Of a stretch of 64,000 nucleotides of DNA, positions 32,528-41,113 are shown one piece after another. Made by a program: the position numbers and the translations under genes. Below the pieces are notes generated by a model. It was not told the origin of the DNA. It searched no databases and saw nothing but the letters and a program-made list of their open reading frames with translations. The DNA comes from Patescibacteria group bacterium (lineage in GTDB: Bacteria > Patescibacteria > Microgenomatia > Levybacterales > UBA12049): positions 1-64,000 of the forward strand of contig JAMCTM010000027.1 of assembly GCA_023379465.1 (NCBI GenBank), read 5' to 3'. How positions within the stretch are numbered: the first letter of the stretch is position 1; each line of letters opens with the position of its first letter.

Positions 32528-33097
32528 ATGAATCCTAAATCGCCTACCAATTTGGATCCAAAATTAAGAGAAGCCTACGAAAGAATTATGTCTGGCACTC
32601 CCCCCACCCAGCAGGAGCCGCAAACACCACCGCCTCAGCAGGAACCGCAACAACCACAGGCTTTTACGCCTCCCGCCCAACCAATACAGGCACAAGAAAA
32701 TCAACCGCAGTCGGAACAACCTCAATTCCCTTCTAACTTACAACAGGCTCCGCAGGAACAGCAATCATTTAACCCGCCGCCGCCCCGCATGGAAACCCAA
32801 CAAATCGAAGAACCTGCAGAACAATTTCAATCCCCTGTTTCACAAACCGAACAGGATATTACAAGTTCACCTTTATATAGAAGCGGTTTGTATACGCCAG
32901 CGCAACAAAATTCTCCTCAGCAAACAGAGGAACAACAAATTCCTATGGGAACAACCGACCAAATTGTAAATGGTGACTCACCCGTCGCTCCGCCCGAAAA
33001 ATCACATAAATTAAGAAGTTTTATTTTAGGCGTTGGAGTGATTTTATTCCTTATAGCCTATACTGTGGTCTGGGCAAAAATCTTCGGATTATTTTAG
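32528..33097 (+). CDS. Pro/Gln-rich tail-anchored membrane protein
   Basis: 189 residues. Residues 1-160 are dominated by Gln and Pro (QQEPQTPPPQQEPQQPQ and similar), with no fold expected. Residues about 165-187 form one membrane helix (FILGVGVILFLIAYTVVWA), so the protein would be anchored by its C-terminus with the disordered part in the cytosol. A TTGACA box lies upstream, the following GACGAT ending 6 bases before the ATG. Not recognised. It overlaps the convergent proS by 9 bases. Confidence 0.7.
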   Translation: MNPKSPTNLDPKLREAYERIMSGTPPTQQEPQTPPPQQEPQQPQAFTPPAQPIQAQENQPQSEQPQFPSNLQQAPQEQQSFNPPPPRMETQQIEEPAEQFQSPVSQTEQDITSSPLYRSGLYTPAQQNSPQQTEEQQIPMGTTDQIVNGDSPVAPPEKSHKLRSFILGVGVILFLIAYTVVWAKIFGLF

Positions 33098-34312
33098 TTT
33101 TTTTAAGACGTCTTCAAGCGGCAAAAGTTCAATTTTTTCCGAACCTCTTTCCTTATATTCGATCCTGTTTTCAGTTTTAGGACTTACGACAAGCCTTACC
33201 GGAATTCCGATTAGATCGGCATCTGCGAATTTTTCTCCGGCCCCGGTCTCACGGTCGTCATACAACACCTCGATCCCCTCTTTTTCCAATGCCCGATATA
33301 CACTATCCGCTTTTTCATTTGAATTTATGGATATAAGATGTGCGCCGTATGGAGCGACCGACTTAGGCCAGATAATGCCCTTATCGTCGTGGAACACTTC
33401 GACCAGAGTTCCCAACAGTCTTGTCGGACCAATGCCGTAACTTGCCAAAACAACCGGCTTTTTGCTTCCGTTTCTATCGGTAAAATGGAAGTGCATTTTT
33501 TCCGAATACATTGTCCCTAAGGGGAAGATATTTCCAACCTCAATTGCTTTTGCCTCTATAATCTTACCTTTTTTGCACTTAGGACAAGGCTTCCCGCCCT
33601 TACCCTCAAAAATTTCCTTATTCTGCGCAAAATCACACGAATCGCAGTAATAAATAGTGTCCTCGCCCTGCTCGCATAAGACCTGGAATTCATGGGTATG
33701 GGCATCCGTAAAAACTCCTCCTGCCGCTTCAACTATTTTTGCATTAAGTCCCATCCTTTTAAATGTTTTAATGTATGCTTTTGCCACTTCCCAGTAATAT
33801 TTTTCCATGTCCTCTTTTGAAGTGTGGGCGCTGTATAAATCCTTCATTATAAATTCCCTGCCCCTTAAAATTCCGGATTTGGCGCGGGGTTCGTCCCTGA
33901 ATTTTGTAGAAAAATGATAAATTTTTATCGGAAAATCCTTAAAGCTTTGCGTTCTTTTTCTTATTAAATCCATCACGATTTCTTCGTGCGTAAAAGAAAG
34001 CCCGTATTCCTTGTTATCTTTTTTAAGCTGGAACATAATGCCTTTGGCGGTTTCCCAGCGTCCGGTTTCGTTCCAAATTTCTTTCGGATGCAAAAGCGGC
34101 ATAAGCATTTCATTGGCACCCGTTGCATCCATTTCATCCCTAATTATCTGTTTTATTTTTTCAACGACCCGAAACCCTAATGGCAAAAGCGTAAAAGATC
34201 CGGCCATTAATTTGTCGATAAATCCTGCTCTTAACAAATACTTGGCGTTTACGGAAACTTCGTCTTTGGGAAAATCGCGTAAAGTTTTGCCAAATAAATT
34301 TGAGTATCTCAT
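33089..34312 (-). CDS. proS: Prolyl-tRNA synthetase, short form
   Basis: 407 residues, class II synthetase. It has the motif 1 helix LLPLGFRVVEKIKQII, motif 2 KFRDEPRAKSGILRGREF, YYCDSCDFAQNKE and CPKCKKGK (zinc-like pair of knuckles), motif 3 VLASYGIGPTRLLG, and a C-terminal anticodon domain. Bacterial ProRS is usually about 570 residues because of an editing (INS) domain between motifs 2 and 3; here only about 100 residues lie between them, so INS is absent. Misacylated Ala-tRNA-Pro would need another editor. Confidence 0.95.
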   Translation of the reverse strand: MRYSNLFGKTLRDFPKDEVSVNAKYLLRAGFIDKLMAGSFTLLPLGFRVVEKIKQIIRDEMDATGANEMLMPLLHPKEIWNETGRWETAKGIMFQLKKDNKEYGLSFTHEEIVMDLIRKRTQSFKDFPIKIYHFSTKFRDEPRAKSGILRGREFIMKDLYSAHTSKEDMEKYYWEVAKAYIKTFKRMGLNAKIVEAAGGVFTDAHTHEFQVLCEQGEDTIYYCDSCDFAQNKEIFEGKGGKPCPKCKKGKIIEAKAIEVGNIFPLGTMYSEKMHFHFTDRNGSKKPVVLASYGIGPTRLLGTLVEVFHDDKGIIWPKSVAPYGAHLISINSNEKADSVYRALEKEGIEVLYDDRETGAGEKFADADLIGIPVRLVVSPKTENRIEYKERGSEKIELLPLEDVLKKLK

Positions 34313-34396
34313 AAATTCAAGTATAGCATACTAATTTTTAATTTTGCCCTTTGAATTTTAATTTGTCTTGTCGTATACTTCTACACTTATATACTT

Positions 34397-34717
34397 ATGA
34401 GTGCCGAAAGACTCGTACCACAACCCTCTGTTATTGAACCTTTGTCCGAAGGCAAAGTCACTGTACCATATCCCGGAGAAATACCTATTGAAACATTAAT
34501 GGGAATACTAGCGGAATCAATTTTTTTAACTAGTAAAAAAGTAAGAATAACGTCTCAATACGAAGATTTTACTGACGAAATCACCCCGCAGGAAATTGAT
34601 GATGCAAGAAATTGCTGGCCCGCGGAAGAAGTGGCTTATTTTATTGACGATAAGGCTCGCGGAATGGCTTGGGCCGATAAGATTGTTATTGAAACTTTAG
34701 ATGAGTCTATGAAATAA
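34397..34717 (+). CDS. Hypothetical acidic protein, 106 residues
   Basis: Not recognised. It is a soluble acidic protein with the blocks PYPGEIPIETLMGILAESI and DFTDEITPQEIDDARNCW and a helical end with KARGMAWADKIVIETL. No signal peptide. An AT-rich TATATA precedes the ATG. It is followed 13 bases later by the phosphodiesterase-like gene, so the two may be co-transcribed. Confidence 0.65.
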   Translation: MSAERLVPQPSVIEPLSEGKVTVPYPGEIPIETLMGILAESIFLTSKKVRITSQYEDFTDEITPQEIDDARNCWPAEEVAYFIDDKARGMAWADKIVIETLDESMK

Positions 34718-34730
34718 TCTCCATATTATT

Positions 34731-35249
34731 ATGGAAAACTTCTTTTCTATTTGGCTTGTTCCGCAGGACGACGACAAGCTTTATCTTGAAAACATCATCC
34801 AAAAACTTGCAAACGAAAACTACTCCCCGGCTTTTACTCCGCATCTTACGATTTGTGGGGACATAACAATAACCTTGGACAAATTAAAGTCGGCCTTTGA
34901 TAATGCTTTTAATCAAGCCAAACCATTCAAGATCAAAAAAACAGGAGTCGGACAAAGCGAAGATTTTTTTAAAACTGTTTACATAGAGTTTGAAATAAAT
35001 CAGGAGTTACGAGATTTATTCTTAAAGTTATCCGAAGGAACCGACAAAAGGCTAATTGAAAATTTTAAACCCCACATGAGCCTTATATACAAAAAAATGC
35101 CAAAAGATGAAAAACTCGCAATTATAGATAAACTCTATCTGAAAAACGAATATACGATAGGAGCGGCATATCTCACCGCGCCCAAAAAAGGAAAAAGAGA
35201 CTGGTACGACGTTAAAGACTGGAGAATTTTATACAAGAAAAGATTTTAG
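34731..35249 (+). CDS. 2H-family cyclic phosphodiesterase / RNA ligase-like protein
   Basis: 172 residues with two H-x-(T/S) motifs, as in the 2H phosphoesterase superfamily: FTPHLTICGDI (near residue 40) and FKPHMSLIYKK (near 115). The start FFSIWLVPQDDD resembles the CPDase branch. These enzymes open 2',3'-cyclic phosphates or join tRNA halves in the cytosol. The basic C-terminus (PKKGKRDWYDVKDWRI) could bind RNA. It overlaps the convergent tRNA-binding gene by 4 bases. Confidence 0.82.
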   Translation: MENFFSIWLVPQDDDKLYLENIIQKLANENYSPAFTPHLTICGDITITLDKLKSAFDNAFNQAKPFKIKKTGVGQSEDFFKTVYIEFEINQELRDLFLKLSEGTDKRLIENFKPHMSLIYKKMPKDEKLAIIDKLYLKNEYTIGAAYLTAPKKGKRDWYDVKDWRILYKKRF

Positions 35250-35575
35250 ACGACCTCGGTTCCCTCGGGAACGTCTTCTTCGGGGACAAGCAGCACAGTT
35301 TTTTCGGGAACGTCTATTGCCATTACCATCCCCTGCGACTCTTCACCTTTGAATTTTCTATACTCTAAATTTACGATAAATGGTAGTTTTTTACCGACCA
35401 TTTCTTCGGGCGTAAAACTCTGGGCGATACCGGAAACGATCTGACGCTTACCGAATGTGCCAAAGTCTACCTGAAGTTTTAGAAGCTTATCCGCATTTTC
35501 GACTTTTTCGCAAGCGACAACCTTCCCTATGCGTATCTCTATCTTTTTGAATTCTTCAAAAGTTATTTGATCCAT
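35246..35575 (-). CDS. Stand-alone tRNA-binding domain protein (Trbp111/MetG C-terminal type)
   Basis: 109 residues: FKKIEIRIGKVVACEKVENADKLL followed by RQIVSGIAQSFTPEEMVGKK and FKGEESQGMVMAID. This OB-fold matches the EMAP/Trbp111 domain found at the end of MetRS and as free dimers that bind the outside corner of tRNA. No metG is in the window, so it could support MetRS in trans or act as a tRNA chaperone. Confidence 0.92.
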   Translation of the reverse strand: MDQITFEEFKKIEIRIGKVVACEKVENADKLLKLQVDFGTFGKRQIVSGIAQSFTPEEMVGKKLPFIVNLEYRKFKGEESQGMVMAIDVPEKTVLLVPEEDVPEGTEVV

Positions 35576-35588
35576 AAAACAAATTATA

Positions 35589-36515
35589 CTATTTTTTCTT
35601 TACGCTGTGTCCGCCAAATGCATTCCTTAATGCCGCAACCATTTTAGCAGTAAATGAATTCTGAATTTTTGTATCTGTTTTTGATCTTCTGCGATACTCA
35701 AGTGATCTCTCAATTATTTCAACCCTTACGCCTTCTTTTTTAGCCTCCTCGACCGTCCAGCGCGCCTCGCCGGACTCGTCTATTACACCCAGAATTCCGG
35801 AAAGGTCGGGATTTTCCGACAATGCATCCGAAGCCCTGTCGGCCAAAAATCCAGATATAATCGTTCCTTTTTGCCAGAGCCTTGCAACTTTTAATAAATC
35901 GAACTTATAAGAAGACTTTTCCAAAACCTCAAATCCTTCGCCGAAACTCTGCATAATCCCGTATTCTATTCCGTTATGGACCATTTTTACAAAATGACCG
36001 GCGCCGCCTTCCCCGAAATAATCGTATCCGCCGTTAGGCTTTGAAAGTGTTTCCAACAAAGGCTTTATATTTTCGTATGCCTTTTTGGAACCTCCGGCCA
36101 TTAACGGAAACCCGTTTTTTGGAGCGAGTATCCCGCCGCTTACGCCGATCCCAAGATATTCGATGCCCTTTTCTTTGAAGTTTTGATACCGTTTTTCGGT
36201 ATCTTTGAAATACGCATTCCCTCCGTCAATGACTATGTCGCCCTTTTTAAGGTATTTTGATGCTTCGTCCAATACGCTTTGTGTAGCATCACCCGCCGGC
36301 AGCATGAGCCAAAGAATACTGGGTTCGGGAAGATTTTGGATAACCTCGTTAATGGAATTTGAGATTTCAATTTTGGGATTTTCCAGTTTTAATGCTTTTG
36401 CCGCTTCCTGCGTCCTGTTCCATGCAACAACGCCGTGACCGCCGTCTGCTAATTTAAGGGCTATCCTCGAACCCATTTTTCCCAGTCCCAAAACCCCTAT
36501 TTTCATGTTAGCCAC
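35589..36515 (-). CDS. gnd: 6-phosphogluconate dehydrogenase, short form
   Basis: 308 residues (the short GndA/YqeC-like form; classical Gnd is about 470). Dinucleotide fold GVLGLGKMGSRIALKLAD with a WNRT block after strand 2, where Arg/Thr suggests NADP but is not conclusive. DGGNAYFKDTEKRY, VSGGILAPKNGFPLMAGG and the catalytic GHFVKMVHNGIEYGIMQ are clear. It oxidises and decarboxylates 6-phosphogluconate to ribulose 5-phosphate. It overlaps zwf by 13 bases and so is made together with it. Confidence 0.94.
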   Translation of the reverse strand: MANMKIGVLGLGKMGSRIALKLADGGHGVVAWNRTQEAAKALKLENPKIEISNSINEVIQNLPEPSILWLMLPAGDATQSVLDEASKYLKKGDIVIDGGNAYFKDTEKRYQNFKEKGIEYLGIGVSGGILAPKNGFPLMAGGSKKAYENIKPLLETLSKPNGGYDYFGEGGAGHFVKMVHNGIEYGIMQSFGEGFEVLEKSSYKFDLLKVARLWQKGTIISGFLADRASDALSENPDLSGILGVIDESGEARWTVEEAKKEGVRVEIIERSLEYRRRSKTDTKIQNSFTAKMVAALRNAFGGHSVKKK

Positions 36516-37924
36516 TTCCTCCCGTCCTTTTCGATTAATTTATTTGCAAGTTCCGGACCCCATTGTTCCTCTTTATAAACCTCTATTTCTTCTTTTTCCG
36601 AGTTCCATTTTTTAAGGATTGAGGTTATCAGTTCCCACGAACTGTCCAATTCATCGCTCCTGTTAAAAAGCATCTGATCTCCCGCAAAAATATCAAGCAA
36701 TACTTTCTCGTAAGCAGCGGGTCCTTTTGTCCCGAAACTTTCGGAATAATTAAATTTCATGTCAACCGATTCAAGCCCCAATTTTGCTCCCGGGGTTTTT
36801 GCGATAAACCGAAGAGAAATCCCCTCATTCGGCTGGATCCTGAAAGTTATTACGTTTCCTATTTCGGGACACCCGTATTCTTTAAACAAGATGTGGCAGG
36901 TCTGAATAAAAACGATAGAAATTTCGACAAAATCCTTTTCCAGTTTTTTTCCGGCCCTTACGTAAAAAGGGACTCCCTCAAACCGCGGAGTATCTACCAT
37001 TAGTTTCATCGCGACAAAAGTTTCCGTATCCGAATCGGGAGAAACGTCCTTTTCCTTTCTGTAGCTTTCGTACTGTCCCTTTACTACAGATTCTCCGTCC
37101 GCAATCCTTACGGAATCAATAACCGCGGCCCTTGCGTCCCTTAAATCCTCTTTAGTAAAACTCTTGGGGCTTTCCATCGCAACGGCCGCAATAAGCTGCA
37201 TTAGATGGTTCTGGGCGATATCCCTAAGCTCTCCGACTCCGTCGTAAAATCTTCCCCTTGTTTTAACTCCCTCTTTTTCGGCAAAGGTAATCTGGACGTG
37301 GTCTATAACTTTCCTGTTCCAGACAGGTTCGAAAATCCCGTTTGCAAACCTAAAAGCAAGGATATTCTGGACTGTTTCCTTACCTAAATAATGATCGACG
37401 CGAAAAATCTGTTTTTCCTCAAAAATTTCCGATAATTTTTTATCGAGACTTCTTGCGGTACTAAGATCTTTTCCGAAGGGCTTTTCTATTACGACCCTTG
37501 TCCACTTATTGCTTCCCTGTCCGCATCCCTCGGAAAGTTTTGTCGACAAGAGCTTGTCAAGTATTGTCTCGTAATGGTCTGGTGGCGTCGCAAGATAAAA
37601 AAACCTCGTGACACAAGCTCCCATTTTATCGTCTATTTGTCTTAGCTGTTCTATTAGTGCAAGATATCCCTTCTCCTCCTCAAAGCTGCCCGACTGGTAA
37701 AATAGATGTTTTGTAAACTCTCCCCATTTTTCATGACTTCTTTCCGACTCAAAATGGACGTGGAATTGCGGGTGTGTAAGCTCACGCCTTGAAAATCCGA
37801 TTATAAAAAAATCCTTGGGAAGCTTATCTTCTTTAAAAAGGGAAAAAAGCGCGGGTATTAATTTATTTTTTGCCAAGTCTCCTGTTGCGCCGAAAATCAC
37901 GATTACAAACGGGAAGTTAATCAT
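36503..37924 (-). CDS. zwf: Glucose-6-phosphate 1-dehydrogenase
   Basis: 473 residues, close to full bacterial length. IFGATGDLAKNKLIPALFSL binds NAD(P); the signature RVDHYLGKETVQN contains the substrate-site DHYLGKE; VIEKPFGKDLSTARSL and FYVRAGKKL follow. It makes 6-phosphogluconolactone and NAD(P)H, the first step of the oxidative pentose phosphate pathway. With pgl upstream and gnd downstream on the same strand, all three steps are encoded together. Confidence 0.96.
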   Translation of the reverse strand: MINFPFVIVIFGATGDLAKNKLIPALFSLFKEDKLPKDFFIIGFSRRELTHPQFHVHFESERSHEKWGEFTKHLFYQSGSFEEEKGYLALIEQLRQIDDKMGACVTRFFYLATPPDHYETILDKLLSTKLSEGCGQGSNKWTRVVIEKPFGKDLSTARSLDKKLSEIFEEKQIFRVDHYLGKETVQNILAFRFANGIFEPVWNRKVIDHVQITFAEKEGVKTRGRFYDGVGELRDIAQNHLMQLIAAVAMESPKSFTKEDLRDARAAVIDSVRIADGESVVKGQYESYRKEKDVSPDSDTETFVAMKLMVDTPRFEGVPFYVRAGKKLEKDFVEISIVFIQTCHILFKEYGCPEIGNVITFRIQPNEGISLRFIAKTPGAKLGLESVDMKFNYSESFGTKGPAAYEKVLLDIFAGDQMLFNRSDELDSSWELITSILKKWNSEKEEIEVYKEEQWGPELANKLIEKDGRKWLT

Positions 37925-37940
37925 AAATTATTTAACAATT

Positions 37941-38654
37941 TTACAACTTATTATCAGTTATTAAAATAGTTTTATTTACTGAAAGACTGCTTAGATAAAA
38001 TCTGGCGGGAATTTCGTATAACGGCCCTTTTTCTTTCATTTTCATAAGTGCCACCAGTTTACTTGAGCCAAAAACCAATACTATCAATAAGTCCATCTGC
38101 GATAACGCATTGAAAGTAAGTGTTATCCTTTCCTTAAACTCCCCCGGAAAATCGGTGTACCTATCCACTAAATCTTCCCGAAAATTTTGATTTTTGTTTT
38201 CTGATTTTTGTTTTCGGGTCGGTATGCCCGCGGTGTGCCCATCGTCTCCGATACCCATAATCGCGACCTTATTTCTATATGCATTAAAAAGTTTCGATGC
38301 TTTATCCTGGTAGTCTTTTGAAGATTCGATTAGGCCTTTCTTTTCAAGAATAGTATAAAAAGGGATTTTATTTTTTTTGAAGAATTGCGCCAGTCCCGTA
38401 TCTTTTATCATATCTTCGTTCGTTAAAACTTCAGATTTTTGTTTTTTGTTTTTTGTTTCTTGTTTAAATCTTTCATCTACCAACGCTGCGGCGCCCAAAT
38501 TAAGTTTTTTTTCTTTTGCTAAAACTTGATAAAGTTCTTTCGGGGTCGAGCCGCCGGATAAAAATAATACCGTATCCTTATCGCAAACTTTATAAAGAAG
38601 ATTTTTTGCAAAATCTTTTCCCTCACTTCTGTCTTTAACTATTTTTATTTGCAT
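37941..38654 (-). CDS. pgl: 6-phosphogluconolactonase
   Basis: 237 residues with the family blocks FLSGGSTPKELYQVL, AALVDERF and VAIMGIGDDGHTAGI, and a KERITLTFNAL segment. It hydrolyses the lactone made by Zwf. Two short Lys/Gln/Asn/Ser/Glu runs, about residues 65-72 (ETKNKKQKSE) and 148-156 (RKQKSENKNQN), look like low-complexity insertions; both are encoded by T-rich repeats on the plus strand (GATTTTTGTTTT-type). Core motifs stay intact, so activity is likely. One base separates it from rseP. Confidence 0.93.
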   Translation of the reverse strand: MQIKIVKDRSEGKDFAKNLLYKVCDKDTVLFLSGGSTPKELYQVLAKEKKLNLGAAALVDERFKQETKNKKQKSEVLTNEDMIKDTGLAQFFKKNKIPFYTILEKKGLIESSKDYQDKASKLFNAYRNKVAIMGIGDDGHTAGIPTRKQKSENKNQNFREDLVDRYTDFPGEFKERITLTFNALSQMDLLIVLVFGSSKLVALMKMKEKGPLYEIPARFYLSSLSVNKTILITDNKL

Positions 38655-39863
38655 TTATTTTATTTGAGGAATAAGCGGCTGTCCGGAAACAAGCCTTATG
38701 ATATCATGAAGCGTAATAACGGCCATTAATAATAACAAAAATGCTATGCCTATGGTATTTGCATAACCTTCTATAACAGGGTTGACTTTTTTGCCCGTAA
38801 TTCCTTCGATTACTATAAATAACAGTCTTCCGCCATCCAAACCGGGGATCGGCAAAACGTTCATAAACGCAAGAAGCGCCGACAAAAGCCCCGATAAATT
38901 CAAGAGCCCCATTATCGCCTCTTTTGTATTCGGTATACTCACAACCGCGGAAACAAGCGAGTATATTCCTACCGGACCGGCAACACTGTTTGCAACAGGT
39001 GCAAAATTATTCTGCTTAAAAGACTGCTCTATAAGATAAGCTATAGATTCAAAGTTCCACACTAATAAATTTGCAGGATGCACAAACCCCGAAAATAGTT
39101 TTTCCAATGGAGTTTTGTACACGAGGTGCGCAATGGCGTACGTCGTACCGATTGCAACTCCCATCGCTCCCTGCCCTTGAGGCGGAGAAACTCTGGGCGT
39201 TAGGCTAACCGAATAAATCTTATTCGTATTTTGGTTCTCAAGCGTTAGAGTTATTTGTTTACCCTTATACTTGTCTACTTCATTTACAAAATTATCCGGC
39301 ACTATCGCCCTGCCGTCTAATTTTAATACCCTTGAAGGAACCGTAATTCCCGCTTTCTCTGCAGGCGATCCGCTAGCCACCTGTTCAACGATTACCTCGG
39401 AAGGAATATTTGTCTGTGTAACAAAAAAGAAAGTGTGGTTGTTAAGCTGCGGAAGGTCCGTTGTAAAATTTGACATAAATAAAAATACATAAAAAATGGC
39501 AGCTGCCAAAAACACGTTCATAACAACACCGGCAACGATCACCAAAGCCCTTTGCAAGGGGGATTTACTGAAAAATGCCCTGTCGAGGTCCTTTTTTTCA
39601 AGCTGATGAGGCTTAAGGCTTACCGTACCGGAACCGGCCTCGTCCTCCCCGTAAAGTTTTACAAACCCCCCGATTAATGCCGGGTATAATGAATAAACAG
39701 TCTCTCCCCGTTTTACCGAAAATATTGCGCGCGTAAGAGGAAGTCCGAAACCGAATTCTTCAACCTTAATGCCGAAGATTTTGGCGACTGTAAAATGGCC
39801 AGCTTCGTGGATTAAAACAAGCACCGAAAGTATTATCAGAAAAGCGACAATTCCTAAAAGCAT
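38655..39863 (-). CDS. rseP: Site-2 membrane metalloprotease, RseP/RIP type
   Basis: 402 residues. The first helix has the M50 zinc motif IHEAGHFTVAK (His18, Glu19, His22 by position) and a long loop with GIKVEEFGFGLP. A PDZ domain lies around residues 160-235 (EQVASGSPAEKAGITVPSR). The second metal motif, LPIPGLDGGRLLFIVIEG, lies near residue 340. It cuts membrane-embedded regulators such as anti-sigma factors or remnant signal peptides. The DUF5667 anti-sigma candidate in this window is a conceivable substrate (inference only). Confidence 0.94.
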   Translation of the reverse strand: MLLGIVAFLIILSVLVLIHEAGHFTVAKIFGIKVEEFGFGLPLTRAIFSVKRGETVYSLYPALIGGFVKLYGEDEAGSGTVSLKPHQLEKKDLDRAFFSKSPLQRALVIVAGVVMNVFLAAAIFYVFLFMSNFTTDLPQLNNHTFFFVTQTNIPSEVIVEQVASGSPAEKAGITVPSRVLKLDGRAIVPDNFVNEVDKYKGKQITLTLENQNTNKIYSVSLTPRVSPPQGQGAMGVAIGTTYAIAHLVYKTPLEKLFSGFVHPANLLVWNFESIAYLIEQSFKQNNFAPVANSVAGPVGIYSLVSAVVSIPNTKEAIMGLLNLSGLLSALLAFMNVLPIPGLDGGRLLFIVIEGITGKKVNPVIEGYANTIGIAFLLLLMAVITLHDIIRLVSGQPLIPQIK

Positions 39864-40084
39864 AGATTAAAAGTATAACAGAATAAGATTAATGATTAAA
39901 GATTAAAGATTTCTGAATTAATTTTAAATAAGTGAGGAGGTATATGATTTTTGCAGTTCGCATTTCGAGCTTAACATGCAAAATTTACCTAATAAACAAT
40001 ATTGAATAATCTAAATTGACTTAATTTAAAAGCTACTGTCACAAACTGCGGAACTAGAAAGTTATATAAAGACTTAGGCAATAA
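39864..40084. other. 221-base intergenic region between frr and rseP
   Basis: AT-rich, with short imperfect tandem units (GATTAAAGATTAAAGATT near 39893-39910). No gene, tRNA or clear terminator is seen. It lies downstream of frr and upstream of rseP and so probably holds the rseP promoter, but I cannot assign boxes with confidence. Confidence 0.4.
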
Positions 40085-40645
40085 TCATATCGCCATCAGT
40101 TCTTCTTCCTTTTGCTTTCCCAGAGAATCTATTTGGGTAATCGTATCATCGGTTAATTTCTGGATTTCCTTTTCAAGCCTTTCGTCGTCGTCCTCGGAAA
40201 TCGCCTTATCGTTTAACTGTTTTTTTACCTCACTCATTGCCTCGTGGCGCTGTTGTCTAACCTGAATTCTTCCCCCTTCAAGTTTCTGGTGGACCAAAGA
40301 TACCAGCTGCTGGCGTCTTTCTTCAGATAATGGAGGGATCGAAATCCTGATAAGTTGTCCGTCTATTACCGGAGTAAACCCTGTCCCCGAGTCCATGATC
40401 GCCTTATGGATTTCCCCAATAATTGATGCGTCATATGGCGTTATAACCAAAGTCTGAGGGTCCTGCGCCTGCACCTGCGCAAGCTCTATTACTTTTAATT
40501 TCTGTGTACCCTGGTATGCATTAACTACTATGTGTTCTACCAAAGACGGCGTTGCCTTTCCCGCTCTTACCGTCGAAAGGTCCTGCTTTAAAACCTCGAT
40601 GACTTTCGCCATCTGCATTTTAGCGGAATCAAGAAGTTGGTCCAT
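40085..40645 (-). CDS. frr: Ribosome recycling factor
   Basis: 186 residues, the standard size. It has LSTVRAGKATPSLVEHI, LAQVQAQDPQTLVITPYD, SDTGFTP-type DSGTGFTPVIDGQLIRISIPPLSEERRQ (in separate blocks) and a long three-helix bundle. With EF-G it splits terminated ribosomes. Its start overlaps the tsf stop by one base. The usual pyrH gene between tsf and frr is absent. Confidence 0.96.
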   Translation of the reverse strand: MDQLLDSAKMQMAKVIEVLKQDLSTVRAGKATPSLVEHIVVNAYQGTQKLKVIELAQVQAQDPQTLVITPYDASIIGEIHKAIMDSGTGFTPVIDGQLIRISIPPLSEERRQQLVSLVHQKLEGGRIQVRQQRHEAMSEVKKQLNDKAISEDDDERLEKEIQKLTDDTITQIDSLGKQKEEELMAI

Positions 40646-41094
40646 TATATTTCAAATCGCTTTATTTCCTTAACGGTGATGTTCTCTCCGAGTTTTGCTA
40701 TTTGCTGCTTTACTAAATCATTTATGGTTAAGGAACTGTCTCTAATATATTCTTGTTTTAATAAGGTGTCAACATCCTTGGGGTTCATCGCGGCAACCTG
40801 CATAGCTATCTCGTGGGCAAGATGTTTAAAATCCTCTGTCCTTGCGACAAAATCCGTTTCGCACAAGATTACTGCCAAACTCCCGACTTTCCCGTTTAAA
40901 TGGATATAGCTTTCAACCAAACCTTGTGCCGTCTCCCGGTCTTTCTTTTCTGCGGCCTTTTCCAGACCCTGTTTCTTAAGCCACGCGAGAGCCTTATCAT
41001 ATTTTCCGCCTGTTTCTTCCAACGCCTTACGGCAGTCGGCAATAGAAACTCCTGTTTCTTTTCTTAACTTTTTTAGCAAATTTATGTCTACCAT
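40645..41094 (-). CDS. tsf: Translation elongation factor Ts, short form
   Basis: 149 residues: a UBA-like N-terminus (LLKKLRKETGVSIADCRKAL), then LCETDFVARTEDFKHLAHEIA, with the TDFVAR block that contacts EF-Tu. E. coli Tsf is 283 residues with two core subdomains; this has one, like the compact Thermus type but even shorter. It recharges EF-Tu with GTP. It lies 19 bases after rpsB. Confidence 0.95.
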   Translation of the reverse strand: MVDINLLKKLRKETGVSIADCRKALEETGGKYDKALAWLKKQGLEKAAEKKDRETAQGLVESYIHLNGKVGSLAVILCETDFVARTEDFKHLAHEIAMQVAAMNPKDVDTLLKQEYIRDSSLTINDLVKQQIAKLGENITVKEIKRFEI

Positions 41095-41113
41095 ATTAAA
41101 CTAAAAACTTAAA

